Source: Neocallimastix lanati (nom. inval.)
Taxonomy: Eukaryota > Neocallimastigomycota > Neocallimastigomycetes > Neocallimastigales > Neocallimastigaceae
Assembly: GCA_016946835.1 (NCBI GenBank)
Contig: JACVTC010000245.1
Location: forward strand, 34,431-98,430
DNA length: 64,000 nucleotides
Direction of reading: 5' to 3'
Below are positions 48,721 to 60,893 of the stretch, one piece after another (positions within the stretch are counted from its first letter, which is position 1; each line of letters starts with the position of its first letter). Below the pieces are notes generated by a model. It was not told the origin of the DNA, searched no databases, and was given only the letters and a program-made list of their open reading frames with translations. The position numbers and the translations under genes are program-made.

Positions 48721-51657
48721 TTAATAAAACAAACAAAAATAACAACAACATTATCTTATGGACATTGGACTCTGGGGCGTCATATCACATGACCCATGAT
48801 AAAAACATTTTAACAAACTACACGTGATTTCTGTATCAATATACATTTTGCTAATGGAGGAATGGTAAAATCAAAATACATTGGTAATTATGTTGGTTTA
48901 ATTAATAATCACAAAATTATTTTAAACGATGTCATTTATGTACCATCATTTAAAAGAAGTCTAATTTCCATAGATCATTTAAGCAAGGATAATTATAAAA
49001 CTGTATTTTGTAAAAATAAGTACAACGATAAAAACTGCGCTATTTTATATAACAATAATGGCAAAAGAATCTATACATCTTTCTCAAATAAATCTAAAGT
49101 TTACAAAATACTAACAAGCAAAAATAATATAAGTAATAGCTCAAATAACATTATATGTTATAGTTTACAAGATGCCTTAAACGATTCTGATATGAATCTC
49201 TGGCATAGAAGAATGGGTCATTTTAATATTGACTCTATCAAAGATAATTTAAATAAAATAAATATAAAGCATAAGTGTAAAATTTGTTCTTGTTCGAAAT
49301 TAAAGAATCTCCCTTACAAACCATCTACTAATCATATGACAAAACCATTTGAACTTATTCACATGGATTTGGTATTTGTTCCCGACTATTCTATTTACGG
49401 GAATAAGTATTTTTTATCTATTCTTGATGATTATTCAAGGTACAGTTGGGTCCTTTTTATAAAAAGAAAAAGTGAAACATTCAAAACTTTTATTATATGG
49501 TATAATCAAATTAAGAACTTATTTGATAATTGTAATATTAAATACATTAAAACTGATAACGGCACTGAATTTTTCAATAGCAATTTCAACGAGTTTTATG
49601 ATATACAGAATGTAAAATTTAGCAATAATTACAATAAAGAATTTAACCAAAACAATTCAGGTGGTAAGGTAAACAATGAAAATAAACAAACAAATAAACA
49701 CCAAAATAAGAGTAAAAAATCAATTATCAATAATGATAATGATAATAAACAAATAACTCTTAAGAAGAATAAAAATAAAAATAAATTAATTTCTAATAGA
49801 ATAAGTAATGCTAAGAGTAAAGAGGAAACTATTCAATTTCTTTTAAATAAGTCGAAAGAATATAGTGAAAAATTTAATCAATTAAATAATGAAAATAATA
49901 AGAATGCTGATAAACGAAACAATAATGATAAAAATAAACAAAATACCAAACAATCTAATAATAGTGGTAATATATATATAAGAAAAAACAATAATAAACG
50001 TAGAAAACGCTATAACAATGAATATATGATTAAAAATCATCCAACAAAGAAAGTGAAATCGTTCAATATTAAAGATATTTTAGATACAACTGCACTTCTA
50101 GCAATAGACGACAAAAAGTTTATTGAACCACGTAATTATAAAGAAATATTTTTAATGAATGATAAAGACATGTGGTTAAAAGCAGTGGATGAAGAATTGA
50201 ATAATATGAAGAGAATGAGGGTATTTACAATTATTAATAAAGTTCCTAAAGACGCAAATATCATTTCTACAAGATGGGTTCTTAAATACAAAAGAAACTC
50301 AGAAGGTAAAATTGTTAAATATAAAGCAAGATTAGTAGCTAAGGGCTACAGCCAGATATATGGGGTTGACTATAAAAACACTTTTTCACCTACCCTCAAA
50401 CAAGATACACTTAAAATCATAATTGCCATTGCAGTCCAAAGAAAGTTCCATATACATCAAATGGATATTAAGGCTGCCTACTTGAATGCCAAATTGAATG
50501 AGGATATTTATATGTTGCTACCAGAAGGTATGAAACAAAAGGGATATTGTAAATTAAATAAAGCTTTATATGGTTTAAAACAGTCTGGAAGAATGTGGAA
50601 CGAAACTTTAAATAAGGTATTGTTAAAATTAAATTTTAAAAGATTTTTAAGTGACCCATGCGTCTATATTAAAAAAGATAAAAGTAACGAAATTGTATGT
50701 TTACTAGCAGTCTACGTGGATGATATAATTGTTACAGGAACGGATGATGAAATAATTAAAACAAAATCTTTAATTAAAAATAATTTTGAAGCTACAGATG
50801 TAGGTGAAGTAGACTTTATTATAGGTATAAAATTTGTAAAATGTAATGACGGTTATATTATCCATCAGAAGAAATATCTTAATGAAATTTTAAATAAGTT
50901 TAATATCAATAAATATAACCCAGTATCAAATACAACACCAATCGAATCTATTGAATTAAGGAGTAAAAAATTTAATGTAACAAAATATAAGCAAGCTATA
51001 GGATCTTTGTTATATTTAGCTATCAGCACGAGACCGGACATATTATTTTCTGTAAGTAAAGCTTCCAGAAAATCCGATAATCCAACATACGAAGATTGGT
51101 ACAATGTACTAAAAATTTTTAGATACTTGAAAGGTAATCCTAACTATGGAATTAAATTCACTTATACTAATACTTTTAATTTTAATGTTTATGTTGACGC
51201 CGATTTAGGTGGTGATAAGGAAACAAGGAAGTCAACTACTGGATTTGTAATGATGATAAACTCAGCTCCTACTAGTTGGTATTCCAAACTGCAACATTGT
51301 GTTTCAGTTTCTACTGCGGAAAGTGAGTATTATGGAATTCATGAGTGTGCAAGACACTGTCTCTGGTATAGAAATATATTTAAAGAACTTGGACTTAAGC
51401 AGGATGTTATTACAATAAACACCGATAATAAAGCTGCAATTTACAATTGCGAAAATGAAACTATTAATCCGAAATCCAAGCACATCGACCTTCGATATCA
51501 CAGTATAAGAGAATTAATCAAGAAAGGTTATATTAATTTAAAGTATATAAAATCTGAAAATAACTTATCCGATGGATTTACCAAATATCTAAATTCTACT
51601 TTAATGACCAGGTTTAGAAATAATATTCTCTATGATCTAAATAATATTAAACTTTAG
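48648..51657 (+). pseudogene. pol: U9 Pol, type B with in-frame 1.6-kb deletion of integrase C-terminal half and most of linker
   Basis: Protease is followed by an extra C near 48818 (ACAAACTACACG). From 48862 to 51657 the frame is open for 931 codons. At 49600 the reading jumps from FNEFY (after the second integrase Asp) to DIQNVKFSNNYN near the linker end. By comparison with U8 this removes about 1605 bases, a multiple of three. The catalytic Glu, the integrase C-terminus and about 400 linker residues are lost. RT (including the six-A run at 50669-50676) and RNase H are intact. The product could still reverse transcribe but should not integrate by itself. Confidence 0.9.
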
Positions 51658-51663
51658 GGGGAA

Positions 51664-51976
51664 TGTTAAAAATAAAGTTTAATATTTTAATTAAGTCTTG
51701 TATAATTAAGATTTACTTATTTATTAAATTAAATATGTTTTTCATTATTTTGTATAATGTAAAATATTATGAGGCGTATTAATGATGTACATCATATATT
51801 TACAATTATAACTAATATAGTTAAATTAAATTTTATTAATGTATATACATTTAAGGATTATGATAATTAATCCTACAATATAAAATATTACTAAAAATAT
51901 ATAGTTATTAAAATAATAATAAAAATAATAAAAATAAATAAAGTGATCACATATCAAAAACTAAAATTTAATAACA
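51664..51976 (+). repeat. LTR, type B (U9/U10 junction)
   Basis: 313 bp, TGTTA...TAACA. Confidence 0.75.
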
Positions 51977-51986
51977 TAATATTCAA

Positions 51987-52001
51987 AGATTAAGAGTCTC
52001 A
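51987..52001 (+). promoter_or_regulatory. Primer-binding site, tRNA-Lys(CUU) type
   Basis: AGATTAAGAGTCTCA, intact. Confidence 0.7.
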
Positions 52002-52136
52002 AATTAGCTCCAGCATATAAAAGCTAGTTTATAAATCTCAAAAATAAATTACATTATAATAAAACAAAAAGAAATTGAAATTTCGAAATCTCAAAATTCA
52101 ATTTAATTAAATCTTAATTTTTAAAATTCTAAAGCA

Positions 52137-53186
52137 ATGGAAGATAAAGCGTTCAACATTTTAAGTAATAAAAAACTTACCGTGGAAACCTATCCACTTT
52201 GGGCTTCAGATATGGATCTAATATTAACTGCTAATGAATTAGATCAATATATCTACGAAGATAATATGAAGAAAATTGCCAACAACGCTGAAAATTTCGA
52301 ATCCTTAAAGGGCATGAAAATTAGAGGAACTGATACTTATTACCATAAATCAGTCACAACGAAAATGATAGTTGGTGACAGCAAGGCAAAAAGATATATT
52401 AGTATGAATTTAGAAAACGAAATTAAATTAAGTATAGATTTCAAGAATAGTTCCGCATACGACATATGGAAATTGCTAAAGAAAACTTTTACCAAAGGTA
52501 ATGAAGAAATGAAGTTACAATTAAACGAAAAGCTGGAGAACATGACTTACGATAAATCCACAGACATAGGAATTTTTATAGCCAACATGGAAATTACCTT
52601 CGACAAATTAAAGAAACTTGGGGAAAATGTGAACGATGAAAGAAAATTCAATTATTTATATAATGCTATCCCATCCGATATTGCCCAATTAACAAATTTA
52701 CTTGGTTTTCAGAATGATTGGAATGGATGTTGTAATATGCTAAAAACATCAATTCCAAGAATAAAATTTTTGAATACTTTAAAAATTAAACAAGAAAAGG
52801 CTAAGGTATTCAATAATGAAGTAAGAATTAATGAAAGTAACAGTAGAAATAAACAAAATAGAAAGCGCAGTAAAAGAAATATCAGATGTCATAATTGTGG
52901 CGGATTTGGTCATATATCACGTGAGTGTCTCAAAAATGGAAGAATACACGGAGGTGTGGTGTACGATAAATACGGTAAAGCACATTATAAAGAAAAAAAG
53001 ATAAAACATCAAAAACATGCCGATAATGTAGAAATAAATGACCAAGAAGAAGAATCAGATAGATATGTTGATATTTACAGTAATGCATTAAATATGGATT
53101 ATAATGATGAAAGGGAAGAAGGTCAATCTAACTGTGTTACAACAGAAAACACAGAGAATAAAAACAATATTAAAAATTTTCATTAA
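52137..53186 (+). CDS. gag: U10 Gag, type B (349 aa, intact)
   Basis: Identical in translation to U8 and U11 Gag. Confidence 0.94.
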   Translation: MEDKAFNILSNKKLTVETYPLWASDMDLILTANELDQYIYEDNMKKIANNAENFESLKGMKIRGTDTYYHKSVTTKMIVGDSKAKRYISMNLENEIKLSIDFKNSSAYDIWKLLKKTFTKGNEEMKLQLNEKLENMTYDKSTDIGIFIANMEITFDKLKKLGENVNDERKFNYLYNAIPSDIAQLTNLLGFQNDWNGCCNMLKTSIPRIKFLNTLKIKQEKAKVFNNEVRINESNSRNKQNRKRSKRNIRCHNCGGFGHISRECLKNGRIHGGVVYDKYGKAHYKEKKIKHQKHADNVEINDQEEESDRYVDIYSNALNMDYNDEREEGQSNCVTTENTENKNNIKNFH

Positions 53187-53248
53187 AGCAAGATACTAGG
53201 CAGAGCTTAAGTTATTATACTGCCAAGTATGACAAAAATAATAATAAC
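53174..53248 (+). promoter_or_regulatory. -1 frameshift signal (U10)
   Basis: Heptamer AAATTTT at 53174-53180; structure as in U8. Confidence 0.66.
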
Positions 53249-54714
53249 AAAATTAATAAAACAAACAAAAATAACAACAACATTATCTTATGGACATTGG
53301 ACTCTGGGGCGTCATATCACATGACCCATGATAAAAACATTTTAACAAATACACGTGATTTCTGTATCAATATACATTTTGCTAATGGAGGAATGGTAAA
53401 ATCAAAATACATTGGTAATTATGTTGGTTTAATTAATAATCACAAAATTATTTTAAACGATGTCATTTATGTACCATCATTTAAAAGAAGTCTAATTTCC
53501 ATAGATCATTTAAGCAAGGATAATTATAAAACTGTATTTTGTAAAAATAAGTACAACGATAAAAACTGCGCTATTTTATATAACAATAATGGCAAAAGAA
53601 TCTATACATCTTTCTCAAATAAATCTAAAGTTTACAAAATACTAACAAGCAAAAATAATATAAGTAATAGCTCAAATAACATTATATGTTATAGTTTACA
53701 AGATGCCTTAAACGATTCTGATATGAATCTCTGGCATAGAAGAATGGGTCATTTTAATATTGACTCTATCAAAGATAATTTAAATAAAATAAATATAAAG
53801 CATAAGTGTAAAATTTGTTCTTGTTCGAAATTAAAGAATCTCCCTTACAAACCATCTACTAATCATATGACAAAACCATTTGAACTTATTCACATGGATT
53901 TGGTATTTGTTCCCGACTATTCTATTTACGGGAATAAGTATTTTTTATCTATTCTTGATGATTATTCAAGGTACAGTTGGGTCCTTTTATAAAAAGAAAA
54001 AGTGAAACATTCAAAACTTTTATTATATGGTATAATCAAATTAAGAACTTATTTGATAATTGTAATATTAAATACATTAAAACTGATAACGGCACTGAAT
54101 TTTTCAATAGCAATTTCAACGAGTTTTATGAAAGAACAGGCATAATACATGAACATACTATTCCTCATAATCCACAACAAAATGGAAGAGTGGAAAGACT
54201 TCATGGAACATTAATATCTAATGGTGACGCTATGCTAAACGATGCAAAGCTAAATCATAAATTTTGGGAAGATGCTGTAACCACAGCAAATTATATACAT
54301 AACAGGTTACCCCATAAAGGTAATAATAACAAAATACCATATGAAATTCTGTACAATGATAAAGTTGATTATAATAAATTCAGAGTTTTTGGGTGTCGTG
54401 TATATTTTTTTGTTCCAAAACAATTTAGGAAGAAGTTCTGCAATACAACTCTCCCAGGTATTTTCCTTGGATATGATGAAATAAACCATACAGCTTATAA
54501 AATATATGACATTAAAAATAACAAAATAGTTTTAGCTCGTACTGTAGAATTCCTCGAAGATGAACCCGCAAATATAAGTGCCCCTCTAACATCACCAGAC
54601 AGTATTAATTTCACTAATTATTATGAAAATGAAGAAATAGATCATATTAACAATGATGATAATGAAAGTAATACAAATGATAATAATAGTGAATATAATG
54701 AAGTTTATAATATA

Positions 54715-54756
<42 letters not shown>

Positions 54757-57700
54757 GATACCGAAATAAATAACCTAATCAATAATCATAATTATGATCC
54801 TAATAATATGTACCATCCAAATAATAATAATTTTATTAATATGAATCATAATAATTTAATTTTACAAAATCAAAATAAAACTATTGGACCCACTCAATAT
54901 ATGGACAATTCAGAAAATAATAATAATAATAATTTTTCAATTTCCAATTCTAACAACCAATTAAATAATTTACATTATAATTCTAATGAAGGATCATTGA
55001 ATTTAAATAATAATAATAAAATTAATTTAAATAATTTAATTCCTAAAAATATTAATTCTATTTATTTCCAAGAAGAAAATAATAAAGATTTTTGTAATGG
55101 AAATAAAGAAAAATTTAATATTGATAATTTAATTGATACTAACAATAATTATAATACTAATAATAATTATAATACTAATAATAATTATAATAATGATCCG
55201 AATAATTTAAATTTAATTAAAGACAATAATTTTAATTTAAATTATGAAAGAAAATTAAGTAATACAGGAAGAAACACAGGAATAAATTCAGGAATAAACA
55301 CAGAAATAAATTCAGGAATAAACACAGAAATAAACAAAATAAATTTAAATAAAAATAATTTAAATATAAACGTAAGTAATAATTCAAATTATCCTGAATT
55401 AATGAATAATGAAATAAATAACCATAATTATAATTTAGAAGAAAATAACCTACATAATTCGTTCGATAATGTAAATAACAATCCACGCGTGTATAAAGTA
55501 AGTGATAATAATAATATAATTATTAACGATAATAATAAAATGAATAATTATTATATGAGAGGTGACTTAAATTATAATTTAAATAATGGTAATAATTCTA
55601 ACGTCATTGGAGAAAATAATTACAATATAAATAAAGAGATAAATTTATATAAATCAAATAAAATTAAAGAAATAAATTTAAATGATTTAAATAAACAAAC
55701 TAATGCCAATGAGTATAATTCCAATGTGAATTATCATATACAGAATGTAAAATTTAGCAATAATTACAATAAAGAATTTAACCAAAACAATTCAGGTGGT
55801 AAGGTAAACAATGAAAATAAACAAACAAATAAACACCAAAATAAGAGTAAAAAATCAATTATCAATAATGATAATGATAATAAACAAATAACTCTTAAGA
55901 AGAATAAAAATAAAAATAAATTAATTTCTAATAGAATAAGTAATGCTAAGAGTAAAGAGGAAACTATTCAATTTCTTTTAAATAAGTCGAAAGAATATAG
56001 TGAAAAATTTAATCAATTAAATAATGAAAATAATAAGAATGCTGATAAACGAAACAATAATGATAAAAATAAACAAAATACCAAACAATCTAATAATAGT
56101 GGTAATATATATATAAGAAAAAACAATAATAAACGTAGAAAACGCTATAACAATGAATATATGATTAAAAATCATCCAACAAAGAAAGTGAAATCGTTCA
56201 ATATTAAAGATATTTTAGATACAACTGCACTTCTAGCAATAGACGACAAAAAGTTTATTGAACCACGTAATTATAAAGAAATATTTTTAATGAATGATAA
56301 AGACATGTGGTTAAAAGCAGTGGATGAAGAATTGAATAATATGAAGAGAATGAGGGTATTTACAATTATTAATAAAGTTCCTAAAGACGCAAATATCATT
56401 TCTACAAGATGGGTTCTTAAATACAAAAGAAACTCAGAAGGTAAAATTGTTAAATATAAAGCAAGATTAGTAGCTAAGGGCTACAGCCAGATATATGGGG
56501 TTGACTATAAAAACACTTTTTCACCTACCCTCAAACAAGATACACTTAAAATCATAATTGCCATTGCAGTCCAAAGAAAGTTCCATATACATCAAATGGA
56601 TATTAAGGCTGCCTACTTGAATGCCAAATTGAATGAGGATATTTATATGTTGCTACCAGAAGGTATGAAACAAAAGGGATATTGTAAATTAAATAAAGCT
56701 TTATATGGTTTAAAACAGTCTGGAAGAATGTGGAACGAAACTTTAAATAAGGTATTGTTAAAATTAAATTTTAAAAGATTTTTAAGTGACCCATGCGTCT
56801 ATATTAAAAAAGATAAAAGTAACGAAATTGTATGTTTACTAGCAGTCTACGTGGATGATATAATTGTTACAGGAACGGATGATGAAATAATTAAAACAAA
56901 ATCTTTAATTAAAAATAATTTTGAAGCTACAGATGTAGGTGAAGTAGACTTTATTATAGGTATAAAATTTGTAAAATGTAATGACGGTTATATTATCCAT
57001 CAGAAGAAATATCTTAATGAAATTTTAAATAAGTTTAATATCAATAAATATAACCCAGTATCAAATACAACACCAATCGAATCTATTGAATTAAGGAGTA
57101 AAAAATTTAATGTAACAAAATATAAGCAAGCTATAGGATCTTTGTTATATTTAGCTATCAGCACGAGACCGGACATATTATTTTCTGTAAGTAAAGCTTC
57201 CAGAAAATCCGATAATCCAACATACGAAGATTGGTACAATGTACTAAAAATTTTTAGATACTTGAAAGGTAATCCTAACTATGGAATTAAATTCACTTAT
57301 ACTAATACTTTTAATTTTAATGTTTATGTTGACGCCGATTTAGGTGGTGATAAGGAAACAAGGAAGTCAACTACTGGATTTGTAATGATGATAAACTCAG
57401 CTCCTACTAGTTGGTATTCCAAACTGCAACATTGTGTTTCAGTTTCTACTGCGGAAAGTGAGTATTATGGAATTCATGAGTGTGCAAGACACTGTCTCTG
57501 GTATAGAAATATATTTAAAGAACTTGGACTTAAGCAGGATGTTATTACAATAAACACCGATAATAAAGCTGCAATTTACAATTGCGAAAATGAAACTATT
57601 AATCCGAAATCCAAGCACATCGACCTTCGATATCACAGTATAAGAGAATTAATCAAGAAAGGTTATATTAATTTAAAGTATATAAAATCTGAAAATAACT

Positions 57701-57792
57701 TATCCGATGGATTTACCAAATATCTAAATTCTACTTTAATGACCAGGTTTAGAAATAATATTCTCTATGATCTAAATAATATTAAACTTTAG
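53180..57792 (+). pseudogene. pol: U10 Pol, type B, one base short of open
   Basis: The only lesion found is four instead of five T's at 53985-53988 (GGGTCCTTTTATAAAAAG), in integrase after YSRYSWVL. The frame resumes at once and runs open from 53977 to 57792 through integrase, linker, RT (with the full six-A run) and RNase H. It lacks the U8 RT lesion, so U8 and U10 are complementary near-intact type B copies. If the T loss is a sequencing error this is a full type B element. Confidence 0.92.
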
Positions 57793-57798
57793 GGGGAA

Positions 57799-58111
57799 TG
57801 TTAAAAATAAAGTTTAATATTTTAATTAAGTCTTGTATAATTAAGATTTACTTATTTATTAAATTAAATATGTTTTTCATTATTTTGTATAATGTAAAAT
57901 ATTATGAGGCGTATTAATGATGTACATCATATATTTACAATTATAACTAATATAGTTAAATTAAATTTTATTAATGTATATACATTTAAGGATTATGATA
58001 ATTAATCCTACAATATAAAATATTACTAAAAATATATAGTTATTAAAATAATAATAAAAATAATAAAAATAAATAAAGTGATCACATATCAAAAACTAAA
58101 ATTTAATAACA
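57799..58111 (+). repeat. LTR, type B (U10/U11 junction)
   Basis: 313 bp, TGTTA...TAACA. The following spacer has one extra A (TTCAAAAGATT). Confidence 0.75.
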
Positions 58112-58122
58112 TAATATTCAAA

Positions 58123-58137
58123 AGATTAAGAGTCTCA
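58123..58137 (+). promoter_or_regulatory. Primer-binding site, tRNA-Lys(CUU) type
   Basis: AGATTAAGAGTCTCA, intact. Confidence 0.7.
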
Positions 58138-58272
58138 AATTAGCTCCAGCATATAAAAGCTAGTTTATAAATCTCAAAAATAAATTACATTATAATAAAA
58201 CAAAAAGAAATTGAAATTTCGAAATCTCAAAATTCAATTTAATTAAATCTTAATTTTTAAAATTCTAAAGCA

Positions 58273-59322
58273 ATGGAAGATAAAGCGTTCAACATTTTAA
58301 GTAATAAAAAACTTACCGTGGAAACCTATCCACTTTGGGCTTCAGATATGGATCTAATATTAACTGCTAATGAATTAGATCAATATATCTACGAAGATAA
58401 TATGAAGAAAATTGCCAACAACGCTGAAAATTTCGAATCCTTAAAGGGCATGAAAATTAGAGGAACTGATACTTATTACCATAAATCAGTCACAACGAAA
58501 ATGATAGTTGGTGACAGCAAGGCAAAAAGATATATTAGTATGAATTTAGAAAACGAAATTAAATTAAGTATAGATTTCAAGAATAGTTCCGCATACGACA
58601 TATGGAAATTGCTAAAGAAAACTTTTACCAAAGGTAATGAAGAAATGAAGTTACAATTAAACGAAAAGCTGGAGAACATGACTTACGATAAATCCACAGA
58701 CATAGGAATTTTTATAGCCAACATGGAAATTACCTTCGACAAATTAAAGAAACTTGGGGAAAATGTGAACGATGAAAGAAAATTCAATTATTTATATAAT
58801 GCTATCCCATCCGATATTGCCCAATTAACAAATTTACTTGGTTTTCAGAATGATTGGAATGGATGTTGTAATATGCTAAAAACATCAATTCCAAGAATAA
58901 AATTTTTGAATACTTTAAAAATTAAACAAGAAAAGGCTAAGGTATTCAATAATGAAGTAAGAATTAATGAAAGTAACAGTAGAAATAAACAAAATAGAAA
59001 GCGCAGTAAAAGAAATATCAGATGTCATAATTGTGGCGGATTTGGTCATATATCACGTGAGTGTCTCAAAAATGGAAGAATACACGGAGGTGTGGTGTAC
59101 GATAAATACGGTAAAGCACATTATAAAGAAAAAAAGATAAAACATCAAAAACATGCCGATAATGTAGAAATAAATGACCAAGAAGAAGAATCAGATAGAT
59201 ATGTTGATATTTACAGTAATGCATTAAATATGGATTATAATGATGAAAGGGAAGAAGGTCAATCTAACTGTGTTACAACAGAAAACACAGAGAATAAAAA
59301 CAATATTAAAAATTTTCATTAA
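58273..59322 (+). CDS. gag: U11 Gag, type B (349 aa, intact)
   Basis: Fully open, same protein as U8 and U10. Confidence 0.94.
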   Translation: MEDKAFNILSNKKLTVETYPLWASDMDLILTANELDQYIYEDNMKKIANNAENFESLKGMKIRGTDTYYHKSVTTKMIVGDSKAKRYISMNLENEIKLSIDFKNSSAYDIWKLLKKTFTKGNEEMKLQLNEKLENMTYDKSTDIGIFIANMEITFDKLKKLGENVNDERKFNYLYNAIPSDIAQLTNLLGFQNDWNGCCNMLKTSIPRIKFLNTLKIKQEKAKVFNNEVRINESNSRNKQNRKRSKRNIRCHNCGGFGHISRECLKNGRIHGGVVYDKYGKAHYKEKKIKHQKHADNVEINDQEEESDRYVDIYSNALNMDYNDEREEGQSNCVTTENTENKNNIKNFH

Positions 59323-59384
59323 AGCAAGATACTAGGCAGAGCTTAAGTTATTATACTGCCAAGTATGACAAAAATAATAATAAC
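59310..59384 (+). promoter_or_regulatory. -1 frameshift signal (U11)
   Basis: Heptamer AAATTTT at 59310-59316; structure as in U8. Confidence 0.66.
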
Positions 59385-60851
59385 AAAATTAATAAAACAA
59401 ACAAAAATAACAACAACATTATCTTATGGACATTGGACTCTGGGGCGTCATATCACATGACCCATGATAAAAACATTTTAACAAATACACGTGATTTCTG
59501 TATCAATATACATTTTGCTAATGGAGGAATGGTAAAATCAAAATACATTGGTAATTATGTTGGTTTAATTAATAATCACAAAATTATTTTAAACGATGTC
59601 ATTTATGTACCATCATTTAAAAGAAGTCTAATTTCCATAGATCATTTAAGCAAGGATAATTATAAAACTGTATTTTGTAAAAATAAGTACAACGATAAAA
59701 ACTGCGCTATTTTATATAACAATAATGGCAAAAGAATCTATACATCTTTCTCAAATAAATCTAAAGTTTACAAAATACTAACAAGCAAAAATAATATAAG
59801 TAATAGCTCAAATAACATTATATGTTATAGTTTACAAGATGCCTTAAACGATTCTGATATGAATCTCTGGCATAGAAGAATGGGTCATTTTAATATTGAC
59901 TCTATCAAAGATAATTTAAATAAAATAAATATAAAGCATAAGTGTAAAATTTGTTCTTGTTCGAAATTAAAGAATCTCCCTTACAAACCATCTACTAATC
60001 ATATGACAAAACCATTTGAACTTATTCACATGGATTTGGTATTTGTTCCCGACTATTCTATTTACGGGAATAAGTATTTTTTATCTATTCTTGATGATTA
60101 TTCAAGGTACAGTTGGGTCCTTTTTATAAAAAGAAAAAGTGAAACATTCAAAACTTTTATTATATGGTATAATCAAATTAAGAACTTATTTGATAATTGT
60201 AATATTAAATACATTAAAACTGATAACGGCACTGAATTTTTCAATAGCAATTTCAACGAGTTTTATGAAAGAACAGGCATAATACATGAACATACTATTC
60301 CTCATAATCCACAACAAAATGGAAGAGTGGAAAGACTTCATGGAACATTAATATCTAATGGTGACGCTATGCTAAACGATGCAAAGCTAAATCATAAATT
60401 TTGGGAAGATGCTGTAACCACAGCAAATTATATACATAACAGGTTACCCCATAAAGGTAATAATAACAAAATACCATATGAAATTCTGTACAATGATAAA
60501 GTTGATTATAATAAATTCAGAGTTTTTGGGTGTCGTGTATATTTTTTTGTTCCAAAACAATTTAGGAAGAAGTTCTGCAATACAACTCTCCCAGGTATTT
60601 TCCTTGGATATGATGAAATAAACCATACAGCTTATAAAATATATGACATTAAAAATAACAAAATAGTTTTAGCTCGTACTGTAGAATTCCTCGAAGATGA
60701 ACCCGCAAATATAAGTGCCCCTCTAACATCACCAGACAGTATTAATTTCACTAATTATTATGAAAATGAAGAAATAGATCATATTAACAATGATGATAAT
60801 GAAAGTAATACAAATGATAATAATAGTGAATATAATGAAGTTTATAATATA

Positions 60852-60893
<42 letters not shown>

